From: Thalassobacillus cyri
GTDB lineage: Bacteria > Bacillota > Bacilli > Bacillales > Halobacillaceae
Length of the DNA: 64,000 nt
Assembly: GCF_900107755.1 (NCBI RefSeq)
Contig: NZ_FNQR01000005.1
Coordinates: 1-64,000 of the forward strand
Direction: 5' to 3'
The notes under the pieces were generated by a model that was given only the letters and a program-made list of their open reading frames with translations, did not search any database and was not told the origin of the DNA. Shown piece after piece: positions 28,397-37,507 of this stretch (the stretch's first letter is position 1; each line of letters begins with the position of its first letter). A program made the translations under genes and the position numbers.

Positions 28397-29695
28397 ATGA
28401 CGACTTACCATTTCATTGGTATCAAAGGGACGGGAATGAGTGCCCTTGCGCAAATTTTGCATGACTCGGGCGAGCATGTCCAAGGGTCCGATGTTGACAA
28501 ACGCTTTTTTACACAAGATGTATTGGAAGCTAAAAACATTACAATATTGCCTTTCTCCAGAGATAATATCAAAGAAGGTTTGACCATTATCGCTGGGAAT
28601 GCTTTTAATGATGAACATGAAGAAATAATGGCAGCAAAAGAGCAGGGTCTGCCTTATTATCGTTATCATGAGTTTTTAGGAGAGTGGCTGCAGAAATATA
28701 CAAGCATTGCCGTGACTGGAGCGCATGGAAAAACCTCTACGACCGGCTTATTGGCACATGTACTCTCTGAAAATTACCCTACCTCTTATTTGATTGGAGA
28801 TGGGACCGGAAAAGGGCATAGAAACAGCCAGTATTTTACATTTGAAGCATGTGAGTACAGACGCCATTTTCTATCTTATCACCCTGACTATGCCATCATG
28901 ACAAATATCGATTTTGATCATCCTGATTATTTCACCAGTATCGAGGATGTATTCCAGGCTTTTCAAGCAATGGCGAAGCAAGTAAAAAAAGGGATTATTG
29001 CATGTGGAGATGATGAACACCTACAGCATATCCAGGCGAACGTCCCTGTCTTATATTATGGTCTGGCGGATTCGAATGATTTTCAGGCACAAAATATTCA
29101 TGAAAGTCCTGAAGGTACCTCATTCGATGTATTTGTAAGAAACACCTATTATGATACGTTCATAATCCCTGGATACGGGAATCATCACGTATTAAATGCT
29201 TTAAGTGTCATTGCGTTATGTCATTATGAAGATATGTCAGCAGAAGAAATCAAGAAAATCAAAACTTTTGAGGGTGTTAAGCGGAGGTTTACTGAAAAAC
29301 AGGTCGGGGACCAGGTGTTAGTAGATGATTACGCCCATCACCCAATTGAAATTTCTGCTACAATCGAATCTGCCCGTAAAAAATACCCTGAACGGGATGT
29401 TGTGGCAATTTTTCAACCGCATACCTTCACAAGAACTAAAACCTTCCTGAAGGAATTTGCCGAGAGTCTACAGGAAGCGGACGCCATCTATTTGTGTGAT
29501 ATATTCGGTTCTGCGAGAGAAGAAAACGGCAATTTGACCATACAGGATCTGCAAGAACTAATCCCGGAATCGAATTTACTTATGGCAGAAGATACAAGTG
29601 TCTTAAAGGAATATGATAATAGTGTGTTAGTATTCATGGGCGCTGGTGATATTCAAAAATATCAACAGGCTTATGAAGGTCAATTGAATAGCTGA
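28397..29695 (+). CDS. murC: UDP-N-acetylmuramate--L-alanine ligase
   Basis: A 432-aa Mur ligase that adds L-Ala to UDP-MurNAc, the first step of the peptidoglycan peptide stem. The N-terminal Rossmann motif is [14 protein letters not shown]. The ATP loop [10 protein letters not shown] is near residue 108, and later motifs [10 protein letters not shown] and [10 protein letters not shown] are in place. GGAGGTAC lies before the ATG at 28397. sftA and murC are also close neighbours in B. subtilis. Confidence 0.96.
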   Translation: MTTYHFIGIKGTGMSALAQILHDSGEHVQGSDVDKRFFTQDVLEAKNITILPFSRDNIKEGLTIIAGNAFNDEHEEIMAAKEQGLPYYRYHEFLGEWLQKYTSIAVTGAHGKTSTTGLLAHVLSENYPTSYLIGDGTGKGHRNSQYFTFEACEYRRHFLSYHPDYAIMTNIDFDHPDYFTSIEDVFQAFQAMAKQVKKGIIACGDDEHLQHIQANVPVLYYGLADSNDFQAQNIHESPEGTSFDVFVRNTYYDTFIIPGYGNHHVLNALSVIALCHYEDMSAEEIKKIKTFEGVKRRFTEKQVGDQVLVDDYAHHPIEISATIESARKKYPERDVVAIFQPHTFTRTKTFLKEFAESLQEADAIYLCDIFGSAREENGNLTIQDLQELIPESNLLMAEDTSVLKEYDNSVLVFMGAGDIQKYQQAYEGQLNS

Positions 29696-29704
29696 TGGAA
29701 AGAG

Positions 29705-29768
29705 GCTGCCGTTTCAAGAGGATGCTTGCTATTTTTAGGCGGGCATGCTCTTGGAACAGCTTTTTTAT
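29705..29768 (+). terminator. Terminator of murC
   Basis: A long imperfect stem (CTGCCGTTTCAAGAG.. with GCATGCTCTTGGAACAG) is followed by six T. Confidence 0.7.
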
Positions 29769-29771
29769 TTA

Positions 29772-29966
29772 GGCTTTGTTACCAGATAAAGGTTTGCATT
29801 AGAAGAAAAACAACGAGTAACTTTAGGAGTAACGGTCTTCTGGATTTCGCGATTAGGTTCATAAGTTCGATACGTCATTCAATCAACCGCCGTCTTTTTC
29901 TCCCATACAATAGCAACGGATTGCTACCTTGAAGCCCTTGAAAAAAATTTTACAGTTTAACACGAA
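29772..29966. repeat. Possible diverged, shortened copy D of the A/B/C repeat family
   Basis: The left end GGCTTTGTTACCAGATAAAG aligns with the copy B left end GGCTTTGTTAAATCTTAAAG. Near the right end, TTGAAGCCCTTGAAAAAAATT and TTTAACA align with TTGAATAAGCTCTTATAAAAA and TTTAACAGAG. The middle is not clearly alike. It fills most of the 408-base gap between murC and ytxG, which holds no gene I can support. Confidence 0.35.
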
Positions 29967-29969
29967 AAA

Positions 29970-29997
29970 AAAGGATATTCCGAGGTTAAAAACGAAT
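29970..29997 (+). promoter_or_regulatory. Sigma-H promoter of ytxGHJ
   Basis: AAAGGATAT, a 12-base spacer and AACGAAT match the sigma-H consensus (RNAGGAWWW, 11-12 bases, RNNGAAT) at every position. The B. subtilis ytxGHJ operon is known to be transcribed by sigma-H and sigma-B. Confidence 0.8.
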
Positions 29998-30031
29998 AAT
30001 ACAATAATAGAACCATAGTCCCTATATCTTA

Positions 30032-30057
30032 GTTTAGCTCTAATCGAGACAGGGTAT
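30032..30057 (+). promoter_or_regulatory. Sigma-B promoter of ytxGHJ
   Basis: GTTTAG, a 14-base spacer and GGGTAT match the general-stress sigma-B consensus (GTTTAA, 12-15 bases, GGGWAW) with one mismatch, 47 bases before ytxG. Confidence 0.8.
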
Positions 30058-30103
30058 TTACCTTAACATGAAAAATACATAGTAAAGGAGATGAACAGCG
30101 GGA

Positions 30104-30538
30104 ATGGAAATTCTATTATACATTGCTGCGCTTATAGCGGCGGTAGCATTTGCAGTCTTGGTGATTTACCTGAGTATCACCTTGAAGTCGGTTTCCCGGA
30201 CAATGAACAACGTAGCTGATACACTAGAAGGGGTCGAGGAACAGATGGAAGGGATCACCCTTGAAACGACTGCGCTGTTGAATAAGACCAATAAATTGGC
30301 GGAGGATGTAGGGGAAAAATCCCAAAAGCTCAATTCACTGGTTGATGGCGTCAAAGGTATAGGTGACTCCGTACAGGAATTCAACCAGTCTATCCGATCC
30401 GTATCAAGAAGTTTGACGTCTTCTAAGATAAATGATGAGGATTCAGCAGCCCAGGCAATGAAATGGGGACAGGTAGCCATCAATTTGTATAAAAAATACA
30501 GAAGAGAAGATGCAAGAAAAACAGAGGGAGGAATTTAA
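30104..30538 (+). CDS. ytxG: DUF948 membrane protein, general stress (YtxG)
   Basis: A 144-aa protein with one N-terminal membrane helix (residues 2-24, YIAALIAAVAFAVLVIYL) and a long amphipathic helical domain, DUF948. First gene of a three-gene stress operon, ytxG-ytxH-ytxJ. AAAGGAGAT lies upstream of the ATG. Its molecular role is unknown. Expression by sigma-H and sigma-B is supported by the two promoters upstream. Confidence 0.9.
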   Translation: MEILLYIAALIAAVAFAVLVIYLSITLKSVSRTMNNVADTLEGVEEQMEGITLETTALLNKTNKLAEDVGEKSQKLNSLVDGVKGIGDSVQEFNQSIRSVSRSLTSSKINDEDSAAQAMKWGQVAINLYKKYRREDARKTEGGI

Positions 30539-30540
30539 TA

Positions 30541-31002
30541 ATGAGTGAACAGAAAAAGCAAAACCAATCAAACAACAAGGAAAACGGAAGAGACTTTATT
30601 GTCGGTTCATTAATCGGCGGAGTAGTAGGTGCTTTCGTGGCACTATTATTCGCACCGAAAGCGGGTAGGGAGTTCCGCGATGACCTTAATCAAGGCTCCA
30701 ATTACTTGAAAGATCGCGCTGGGGAGTGGAAAGAAGTTGCTACAGAAAAGAGTGGCGAATGGAAAGAACGCGCCGTTGAATCTTCTTCCCAATTATCTAA
30801 AAATTTCTCAGAAAAATCCCAAGAATTTGGTACCCGTTTCAAAGATTCTACTAAAAACATTGGTGACAAAGTAAGAAACTTCCGTGGCCAGGATGACGCA
30901 GAAGCAGAGGAAGCAGCTCAGGAAGTCGCAGAAGCGATTGAGGAAGCAGCAGAAGAGTTGGAGAAGCAGCAGGAAACTACGACTTCAACTAATGCAAAAT
31001 AA
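30541..31002 (+). CDS. ytxH: YtxH-like general stress protein
   Basis: A 153-aa YtxH-family protein. A membrane segment with the family signature FIVGSLIGGVVGAFVALLFAPKAG sits at about residues 20-43, shown here only in part as GALVALLFAP-like text. The rest is charged, repetitive and helical (KERAVESSSQLSKNFSEKSQ) with a very acidic Glu-rich end. It begins 2 bases after ytxG. Function unknown; stress induced in B. subtilis. Confidence 0.9.
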   Translation: MSEQKKQNQSNNKENGRDFIVGSLIGGVVGAFVALLFAPKAGREFRDDLNQGSNYLKDRAGEWKEVATEKSGEWKERAVESSSQLSKNFSEKSQEFGTRFKDSTKNIGDKVRNFRGQDDAEAEEAAQEVAEAIEEAAEELEKQQETTTSTNAK

Positions 31003-31009
31003 ATAAGAG

Positions 31010-31040
31010 TGACGAGGCTGCCTTCAGTCTCGTCATTTTA
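31010..31040 (+). terminator. Weak hairpin between ytxH and ytxJ
   Basis: GACGAG pairs with CTCGTC, followed by ATTTTAG. It may only partly stop transcription before ytxJ. Confidence 0.35.
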
Positions 31041-31065
31041 GTTTATGATATATAGGAGGATACAG

Positions 31066-31398
31066 ATGGATATACAAGTAATTGCCAATGAAGAAGAATT
31101 CAACCGTTTATTAGATGAGAAAAACGATTTTTATCTCCTGAAGCACAGCCTGACATGCCCTGTCAGTACATTTGTTAAAAGGCAGTACGACCAGTTCAGT
31201 GAGAAAACGGATATCCCATGTTATATGCTTCATGTCCAGGAAGCACGCCCGCTTTCTAATCAAATTGCAGAAAAGTTTGATGTTCGGCACGAATCACCCC
31301 AAGCAATGTTATTTCATGATAAAGAAGTAGTTTGGCACGATTCGCACGGGGCAGTAACTGTAGAAGCCTTAGAAGAAAGCACAAATCGGCTGACTTGA
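31066..31398 (+). CDS. ytxJ: Monothiol bacilliredoxin BrxC (YtxJ)
   Basis: A 110-aa thioredoxin-like protein of the bacillithiol system. The single active-site motif TCPVS (CxxS) occurs in HSLTCPVSTF near residue 30. It should remove bacillithiol from protein cysteines in the cytosol. GGAGGATAC lies before the ATG at 31066, so the upstream ATG at 31045 is rejected. It is the third gene of the ytxGHJ stress unit. Confidence 0.9.
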   Translation: MDIQVIANEEEFNRLLDEKNDFYLLKHSLTCPVSTFVKRQYDQFSEKTDIPCYMLHVQEARPLSNQIAEKFDVRHESPQAMLFHDKEVVWHDSHGAVTVEALEESTNRLT

Positions 31399-31421
31399 TT
31401 TCTCTAAATCAACAGGTAAGC

Positions 31422-31460
31422 AACGGGAGGTAAATCCTACCTCTCGTTTTGTGTTTTTGT
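31422..31460 (+). terminator. Terminator of ytxGHJ
   Basis: GGGAGGTA pairs with TACCTCTC and is followed by a T-rich stretch. It overlaps the edge of the cre site that follows. Confidence 0.6.
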
Positions 31461-31474
31461 TGTAAACGGTTACA
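31461..31474. promoter_or_regulatory. cre site (CcpA operator) upstream of aroG-ccpA
   Basis: TGTAAACGGTTACA fits the cre consensus TGWAANCGNTNWCA at all 14 positions and is almost perfectly palindromic. It lies about 85 bases upstream of the predicted aroG transcription start. Confidence 0.8.
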
Positions 31475-31518
31475 AAAATCAACGAGAAAATTCTTTGAGA
31501 TTTTATCGCTTTAAAGGG

Positions 31519-31547
31519 GTGACAATAAAGCCGAAGTCATATATAAT
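31519..31547 (+). promoter_or_regulatory. Sigma-A promoter of aroG
   Basis: GTGACA, a 17-base spacer and TATAAT lie about 67 bases before the aroG start. Confidence 0.7.
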
Positions 31548-31613
31548 GTTCCGTAATTATCATTTGAAATTATCAATTTTTTCAGCAAAGTAAAACGGAA
31601 TGGAGGCTTTATC

Positions 31614-32672
31614 ATGAGTAATGAACAATTGGATCAACTACGTGATGAACTGGATAGTTTGAATTTAGAAATCCTCGACCTGATAAACAAACGAGGTGAA
31701 CTTGTTCAAGAGATTGGAAAAGTTAAGAATACACAAGGAGTCAATCGTTTTGATCCAGTACGTGAACGTAAAATGCTGGACCAAATTAATGAACATAATA
31801 ATGGACCTTTCGAAGAATCGACCATTCAGCAATTGTTCAAAGAGATTTTTAAAGCCAGCCTGGAGCTGCAGGAAGACGATCATCGGAAGGCACTGCTGGT
31901 TTCCAGAAAGAAAAAGCCTGAAGATACGATTATCGATATCAATGGAGAAAAAATTGGAGATGGCAATCCTCATTTCATTATGGGACCGTGTGCGGTTGAA
32001 AGTTACGAACAAGTGGCTGCTGTGGCAGAAGCTGTCAAGAAACAAGGGCTTAAAATCCTACGAGGAGGAGCGTTCAAGCCAAGGACTTCTCCATATGATT
32101 TCCAGGGTCTTGGTCTAGAGGGCCTCAAAATCTTAAAACGGGTGGCTGATGAATACGACTTAGCAGTAATCAGTGAGATCGTTAATCCAGCTGACGTTTA
32201 TAAAGCTGTTGATTACGTCGATATCATTCAGATTGGAGCCCGTAACATGCAGAACTTTGAGTTATTGAAGGCTGCAGGTTCTGTTGATAAACCGGTGTTA
32301 TTGAAACGCGGAATGTCAGCTACCATTTCAGAATTCATTAATGCTGCTGAATACATCATCTCACGCAGCAATGCTAATATCATGCTCTGCGAACGGGGAA
32401 TTAGGACTTACGAGAAAGCGACAAGAAATACATTAGATATATCTGCAGTACCAATCTTGAAGCAGGAGACACACTTGCCGGTCATGGTGGACGTCACGCA
32501 TTCCACTGGCCGCCGTGATCTATTGCTGCCGGCTGCTAAAGCTGCTCTTGCGATTGGAGCCGATGGTGTAATGGCAGAGGTTCATCCAGATCCAGCAGTA
32601 GCACTATCTGATTCTGCTCAGCAAATGGATATTGATATGTTCAACGATTTCATGAAGGAATTGACCAAGTAA
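31614..32672 (+). CDS. aroG: Bifunctional chorismate mutase / DAHP synthase
   Basis: A 352-aa fusion. Residues 1-85 are an AroQ-type chorismate mutase ([20 protein letters not shown]). Residues 100-350 are a type I-beta DAHP synthase with [23 protein letters not shown] and [12 protein letters not shown]. It makes the first committed intermediate of aromatic amino acid synthesis; the mutase domain gives feedback control by chorismate or prephenate in B. subtilis (where it is called AroA). TGGAGG lies before the ATG. It precedes ccpA as in B. subtilis. Confidence 0.95.
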   Translation: MSNEQLDQLRDELDSLNLEILDLINKRGELVQEIGKVKNTQGVNRFDPVRERKMLDQINEHNNGPFEESTIQQLFKEIFKASLELQEDDHRKALLVSRKKKPEDTIIDINGEKIGDGNPHFIMGPCAVESYEQVAAVAEAVKKQGLKILRGGAFKPRTSPYDFQGLGLEGLKILKRVADEYDLAVISEIVNPADVYKAVDYVDIIQIGARNMQNFELLKAAGSVDKPVLLKRGMSATISEFINAAEYIISRSNANIMLCERGIRTYEKATRNTLDISAVPILKQETHLPVMVDVTHSTGRRDLLLPAAKAALAIGADGVMAEVHPDPAVALSDSAQQMDIDMFNDFMKELTK

Positions 32673-32689
32673 ACAAAGAAGAAACAAAA

Positions 32690-32727
32690 GAACCGGGCTG
32701 AGGCAATCTCAGTCCGGTTCCGTTTTG
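32690..32727 (+). terminator. Terminator of aroG
   Basis: GAACCGG-g-CTGAG pairs with CTCAG-t-CCGGTTC and is followed by GTTTTG. Read-through to ccpA is possible because the T run is short. Confidence 0.7.
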
Positions 32728-32872
32728 TCAAATGTTAATCGGCAATTAATAAAATAGCTACCTTGAGGAAAACTGAGTGGAGAGAGTTTTACAAACTTCA
32801 TTCGTTAGTATAATCTAATTTTACAAGGATTTCTTTTGGGGTATGATTTATATAGGGACAATCGATATTCGT

Positions 32873-32905
32873 CTTTATTGCGGTTGTAAAAATAGTATAA
32901 TATGA
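32873..32905 (+). promoter_or_regulatory. Predicted ccpA promoter
   Basis: A TTTATTG region and overlapping TATAAT/TAATAT boxes lie about 60 bases before ccpA. Which -10 box is used is not clear. Confidence 0.4.
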
Positions 32906-32955
32906 TTGGTTTATTGAAATTAAACTTGATAGAGAATTAGAGGAGGGAATCTTGC

Positions 32956-33951
32956 ATGAATGTAACTATATACGATGTAGCAAGAGAAGCAAATGTTTCA
33001 ATGGCAACTGTTTCCAGGGTTGTCAACGGCAACCCGAACGTCAAGCCGGCAACAAGGAAAAAGGTATTGGAGGCGATTGAGAATCTGGGGTATCGTCCAA
33101 ACGCGGTAGCTAGAGGTTTGGCAAGTAAAAAGACAACAACAGTAGGTGTCATCATTCCGGATATTTCTAGTATCTTTTTTGCAGAGTTAGCAAGAGGGAT
33201 TGAAGATATCGCTACGATGTATAATTACAATATCATTTTAAGCAACTCAGACCAAAATAAAGAAAAGGAAATACATTTAATCAATACGATGTTAGGGAAG
33301 CAGGTGGATGGTCTTGTGTTCATGGGCGGTAAAATAACCGATGACCATATCCGGGAATTCAATAACGCATCTGTGCCAGTAGCTTTGGCCGCCACCATCG
33401 ATGAAACGGAAAGTACGCCATCTGTGAATATCAACTATGAAGAAGCAGCTTTTGAAGCGACAGAACTATTGATTTCACATAACAATGAGCGGATAGCTTT
33501 TGTTTCTGGACCTGAAAATACAGAAATAAATAACCAGAAACTGGATGGGTATAAACGCGCCTTAAAAGAGGCAGGACGAGAAGTTTCTGAAGAGTTAATT
33601 GTAACTGGTGATTATTCCTATGACTCTGGCATTGAAGCCTTCGAGCAGTTAAATTCCGGGGGACAGACCCCTACTGCAGTTTTTGTCGCTTCTGACGAAA
33701 TGGCACTGGGAGTCATACACGGAGCTCAGGATACTGGTTTGAAGGTGCCGGAAGATATTGAAGTATTCGGGTTTGATAATACACGTCTCGCAACAATGGT
33801 ACGTCCGACGTTATCTACTGTCGTTCAGCCGATGTATGATATAGGAGCAGTAGCTATGCGTTTATTGACAAAGTATATGAACAAAGAAGAAGTAACGGAA
33901 CAAAACGTAGTACTTCCGCATCGAATTATTGAAAGAAACTCAACAAAGTAA
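32956..33951 (+). CDS. ccpA: Catabolite control protein A
   Basis: A 331-aa LacI-family regulator. The helix-turn-helix [20 protein letters not shown] is at residues 4-23, with the hinge [20 protein letters not shown]. The core domain binds HPr-Ser46-P. It is the master regulator of carbon catabolite control and binds cre sites, three of which I list in this window. GAGGAGGGA lies before the ATG. It is followed by motPS as in B. subtilis. Confidence 0.96.
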   Translation: MNVTIYDVAREANVSMATVSRVVNGNPNVKPATRKKVLEAIENLGYRPNAVARGLASKKTTTVGVIIPDISSIFFAELARGIEDIATMYNYNIILSNSDQNKEKEIHLINTMLGKQVDGLVFMGGKITDDHIREFNNASVPVALAATIDETESTPSVNINYEEAAFEATELLISHNNERIAFVSGPENTEINNQKLDGYKRALKEAGREVSEELIVTGDYSYDSGIEAFEQLNSGGQTPTAVFVASDEMALGVIHGAQDTGLKVPEDIEVFGFDNTRLATMVRPTLSTVVQPMYDIGAVAMRLLTKYMNKEEVTEQNVVLPHRIIERNSTK

Positions 33952-34006
33952 AAATGGTGTCGATATTAGGAGTAGAATATATACGTGTTAGTTAGGGAGA
34001 GAGAGT

Positions 34007-34825
34007 ATGAAAAAGCGTGATATTTTAACTCCTGTCGGCATTACTTTAGGTACGATTATGATCATGTTCGGGATTCTTTCGAGTGGTGGGACCTCCGGGG
34101 TTCAATCATTCATTCAAGTTTCCTCGGTCGTGATTGTCCTGGGGGGATTAATGGCAGCACTTATCATTAATTTCAATATAAGCGAGATCAAGCTTACTTT
34201 TCGAGTGTTCAAAGAATCATTTCATCAAAGTGATTTGAATCTTCGTGAACTGATTACGCTATTTATACGGCTTTCAGAGAGAGCCAGACGAGAAGGCCTG
34301 CTAGCCTTGGAATCAGAGCTGGAGGAGGTCGAGGATCCTTTTATCAGAAAAGGAATCCTGTTAGCTGTCGACGGTATTGAGCCTGAGGTCATTCAGGATA
34401 TTATGGATGCGGAGATTACTGCTTTAGAAGAAAGGCATCAAAGAGGAAGGTCCATTATTGAAAAAGCAGGAGAATATGCTCCAGCATGGGGTATGATTGG
34501 GACATTGATCGGTCTTGTTCTTATGCTGAACAGTCTGACGGATCCTACAACTTTGGGTCCGAAAATGGCTGTCGCTCTTTTAACTACTTTTTATGGCACA
34601 GTAATGGCTAACCTGGTTTTTATTCCAATGGCAGGTAAGCTTGAGAATAAGACGGAACAAGAGATATTTATAAAACAAATCATCATCGAAGGAGTCATTG
34701 GGGTACAATCAGGACAAAACCCTAAAATCCTGGAAGAGAAATTAAGTGCTTTCCTCTCAGAGGAAGAAAAACAAGAGAGTCAGGAAGAAGAAGCCTTTGT
34801 GGGGGAAGCAGCCAATGAGGCGTAG
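34007..34825 (+). CDS. motP: Flagellar stator subunit MotP (MotA family)
   Basis: A 272-aa MotA/TolQ/ExbB-family stator with four membrane helices, at about 10-28, 36-56, 155-175 and 185-205 (GMIGTLIGLVLMLNSL). The acidic cytoplasmic loop carries the REGLLALESELE motif. The place after ccpA and the pairing with motS mark it as MotP, the sodium-driven type in B. subtilis. The end is strongly acidic. It overlaps motS by 11 bases. Confidence 0.93.
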   Translation: MKKRDILTPVGITLGTIMIMFGILSSGGTSGVQSFIQVSSVVIVLGGLMAALIINFNISEIKLTFRVFKESFHQSDLNLRELITLFIRLSERARREGLLALESELEEVEDPFIRKGILLAVDGIEPEVIQDIMDAEITALEERHQRGRSIIEKAGEYAPAWGMIGTLIGLVLMLNSLTDPTTLGPKMAVALLTTFYGTVMANLVFIPMAGKLENKTEQEIFIKQIIIEGVIGVQSGQNPKILEEKLSAFLSEEEKQESQEEEAFVGEAANEA

Positions 34826-35597
34826 GAATCGCATAAAAAAGCGGGAAGAAAAAGGTGCACCACGCTGGATGGTTACATACTCTGATTTGATGACTCTGAT
34901 TCTTGTTTTCTTCATCTTATTATTCTCGATGTCACAAATTGACCTAGTTAAGTTTGAAGCAATCTCTGAATCTTTCCGTAACAGGATGATCTTCGATTTT
35001 TACCCTTCACCTGTGGAAATGGATAACCCCACAGAAAAGACAGACCCGGAGGAGAATGGGGAACAATCGAATGAATTTGAAAACCCAACTAATGAAGTCA
35101 ATACCACGGAACACGACGCTGAAGATGATCATTCTCAAAAAGAACACGAACTTGATCAATTAGTTGAAGAAGTGGATACTTTTTTAGATAATAATCAGCT
35201 GAATGATGTCATATCCGCTAATCGCACAGACCGTGGAGTGGTACTGGTCCTTCAAGAGCAATTATTATTTGAGTCAGCTGAAGCAGAAGTATTAGAGTCA
35301 GGAAAACCATTCCTCAGTAAGGTAGGAACATTGCTGAAGAATATTCCGAACGATATTACCGTAGAGGGACATACCGATGACCGTCCGATCTCGACGTTCC
35401 GCTATCCATCTAACTGGGAGCTATCCGGTGCCAGGGCGAGCAGTGTCATTCGCTATATTATAGGAGAAACCAGTCTGGAAAGGGAACGTTTTTCTGCAGT
35501 AGCCTATGGAGATACACGTCCGGCTGCCCCTAATGATTCTCCTGAAAATTGGGGTAAAAACAGGCGGGTAGAAATTGTTATTTTAGACCCTGCATAA
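34815..35597 (+). CDS. motS: Flagellar stator subunit MotS (MotB family)
   Basis: A 260-aa MotB-family stator. A basic N-terminus is followed by one membrane helix that holds the ion-binding Asp24 in TYSDLMTLILVFF. A long acidic linker follows, then an OmpA-like peptidoglycan-binding domain from about residue 183 (VEGHTDDRPIS, NWELSGARA). The ATG at 34815 follows GGGGAAG inside the end of motP, so the longer upstream frame is rejected. Na+ coupling is inferred from MotS orthology. Confidence 0.93.
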   Translation: MRRRNRIKKREEKGAPRWMVTYSDLMTLILVFFILLFSMSQIDLVKFEAISESFRNRMIFDFYPSPVEMDNPTEKTDPEENGEQSNEFENPTNEVNTTEHDAEDDHSQKEHELDQLVEEVDTFLDNNQLNDVISANRTDRGVVLVLQEQLLFESAEAEVLESGKPFLSKVGTLLKNIPNDITVEGHTDDRPISTFRYPSNWELSGARASSVIRYIIGETSLERERFSAVAYGDTRPAAPNDSPENWGKNRRVEIVILDPA

Positions 35598-35625
35598 AGC
35601 CGTGAAAATACTACATTTTAACCAT

Positions 35626-35673
35626 AAAAAACCACCTGATTGCGCTGGGATACCAGCACACAGGTGGTTTTTT
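35626..35673. terminator. Bidirectional terminator between motS and acuC
   Basis: AAAAACCACCTG pairs with CAGGTGGTTTTT, with an inner GCTGG/CCAGC helix, and A/T runs on both sides. Confidence 0.88.
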
Positions 35674-35674
35674 A

Positions 35675-36853
35675 TCAAGGGGATAAATGGTTGTATTTTT
35701 TTTGATTATGGATAAATTGTAACGCATTGGCTAATACTTTTTTATTTTTTTCTGTAATTTCAGCTTTTCTTGGAATAGGTTTATAAAGACCCTCAGGATC
35801 ATGCCAGGTTGTCGGAAGTTCAACAGGGGCTTGCTTTTGCCATTTATTTCTCCAATCCTCCGGTAATTCTCCCTGAAAAGGTTGACCAGATATCATTGTC
35901 TTCCAAATTTGAGCCCATGCTCTCGGTACTACCCGCCACATATCGTATCCGCCTCCGCCAAGCGCAATCCAACGTCCTCCACAATATTTATGGGCAAATT
36001 CATGAGCGAGTTGAGGTATACGTTCGTATGTTTTCATAGTAGAACATAAATGAGTCAATGGATCAAAGTAGTGAGCATCTGCTCCGTTCTGGGTCAAAAT
36101 AACATCAGGCTGGAAATATTCTACTATTTCTTTGAGAGCGGATTCATATAAATCAAGAAAGGATTCGTCTTCTGTAAAAGCGTCGATAGGAAGGTTGAAG
36201 GAATAGCCATATCCTTCTTTAAGTCCCCGCTCCGTCACATTTCCTGTGCCGGGAAATAAGTACCGTCCAGTCTCATGAATAGACAGTGTACATACATTAG
36301 GGTCGTCGTAGAATAACCATTGGACGCCGTCCCCATGATGGGCGTCGGTATCCACATACAAAACCTTATAGTTATATTTTTTTCTAATATATTCTATACC
36401 GACCGCCCCATCATTATAGATGCAAAAGCCGGAAGCTTTTCGTTCAAAACCATGATGCAGGCCGCCGCCAAGGTTCAAGGCATGTTCATAGTTGTCTTCT
36501 AACACAGCATCAATGGCAGTCAATGTACTACCAACTAAAAGGGAAGAAGCCTCATGCATGCCAGTAAACATAGGAGTGTCTTCGGTACCGATGCCAAACT
36601 CCATACCTTCCTCTTCGGTTAGTGCTCCTTTGCTGGCCTTTTTAACAGCCTCTATATAGGTAGGACTATGTACCAGCGCCAACTCCTCTTCTGTAGCTAA
36701 CCGGGGAGAGAGAAAATGTTCAGATTCCAATACTTTTTCAGCTTCGAGTAATTCTTTGGTCATCTGTACTCGCAATTGATTGAAGGGATGATCATCTCGA
36801 AAATGATACTGGATGAAAGCATCGGAATAAACGAATCCTGCCTGACATTTCAT
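35675..36853 (-). CDS. acuC: Acetoin utilization protein AcuC (class I histone deacetylase fold)
   Basis: A 392-aa zinc deacetylase of the histone deacetylase family. Motifs in order: LGGGLHHGFERKASGFCIYN, YVDTDAHHGDGVQWLF (zinc and charge relay) and ALGGGGYDMW. In B. subtilis it removes the acetyl group placed by AcuA on acetyl-CoA synthetase. The start at 36853 overlaps the acuB stop as ATGA, which supports this start over 36880 and implies translational coupling. Confidence 0.95.
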   Translation of the reverse strand: MKCQAGFVYSDAFIQYHFRDDHPFNQLRVQMTKELLEAEKVLESEHFLSPRLATEEELALVHSPTYIEAVKKASKGALTEEEGMEFGIGTEDTPMFTGMHEASSLLVGSTLTAIDAVLEDNYEHALNLGGGLHHGFERKASGFCIYNDGAVGIEYIRKKYNYKVLYVDTDAHHGDGVQWLFYDDPNVCTLSIHETGRYLFPGTGNVTERGLKEGYGYSFNLPIDAFTEDESFLDLYESALKEIVEYFQPDVILTQNGADAHYFDPLTHLCSTMKTYERIPQLAHEFAHKYCGGRWIALGGGGYDMWRVVPRAWAQIWKTMISGQPFQGELPEDWRNKWQKQAPVELPTTWHDPEGLYKPIPRKAEITEKNKKVLANALQFIHNQKKYNHLSP

Positions 36854-37494
36854 GATGACATCCCCGGCATGTTCGGCCATAACACTTCATATCCTGCTTC
36901 TTTCAAGTCCTCGATCGTAGGCATCGGATTCATGGTTTGAATACGGAAGACAAGTATTTTGTAGCTGGAATCAGGTTTGTAGGGATAAATTAACACGGAA
37001 CTGATATTGACTTTTCTTTTCCCGAATACCTGTGTCACTTTCGGAAGGATGCCAGGTATATTTTTAACTTTGATTTCGATTTGAGAGCTTTGTACATTGG
37101 TTCCTGTCAATTGTATCAGCGTATATAGCATGTCTTTTTCTGTGATGATCCCTACCAGCTTATCTTCTTTCGTCACTGGTACACAAGCTATCTCGTGTTC
37201 ATAAAATATGCTTGCCACTTCTTCGACAAAATCGAGCGGGTGGACAGTGATGACAGGATGGGACATGATGGTTTGTATTTCATTTTCAAACTCTTCCGGT
37301 TCCGAATCATCAAAAATTGATGGGCGGGCATCACGGACATCACGATCGGAAACAATCCCGATCACCTGATTTTCATCGTCAACAATCGGTAAATGCCGGA
37401 TATGATGGTCATTCAACAGCTGGAGTGCTTTGCCGATAGTTTCTGAAGGTGCCATAGTGATTACATCTATTTTCATGATTTCTTCTACAAGCAT
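36850..37494 (-). CDS. acuB: CBS-ACT domain protein AcuB
   Basis: A 214-aa protein with two CBS domains (about 7-60 and 77-130, LQLLNDHHIRHLPIVDDEN) and a C-terminal ACT domain (about 139-210). CBS pairs usually sense adenine nucleotides and ACT domains amino acids, but the ligand of AcuB is not known. GGGAGG lies before the ATG. It is the middle gene of acuABC. Confidence 0.94.
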   Translation of the reverse strand: MLVEEIMKIDVITMAPSETIGKALQLLNDHHIRHLPIVDDENQVIGIVSDRDVRDARPSIFDDSEPEEFENEIQTIMSHPVITVHPLDFVEEVASIFYEHEIACVPVTKEDKLVGIITEKDMLYTLIQLTGTNVQSSQIEIKVKNIPGILPKVTQVFGKRKVNISSVLIYPYKPDSSYKILVFRIQTMNPMPTIEDLKEAGYEVLWPNMPGMSS

Positions 37495-37507
37495 TGGATT
37501 ACCTCCC

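Noticed and set aside
29726-29932. 68-codon frame after murC
   Set aside because: It starts inside the murC terminator, has no ribosome binding site and overlaps a possible diverged repeat.
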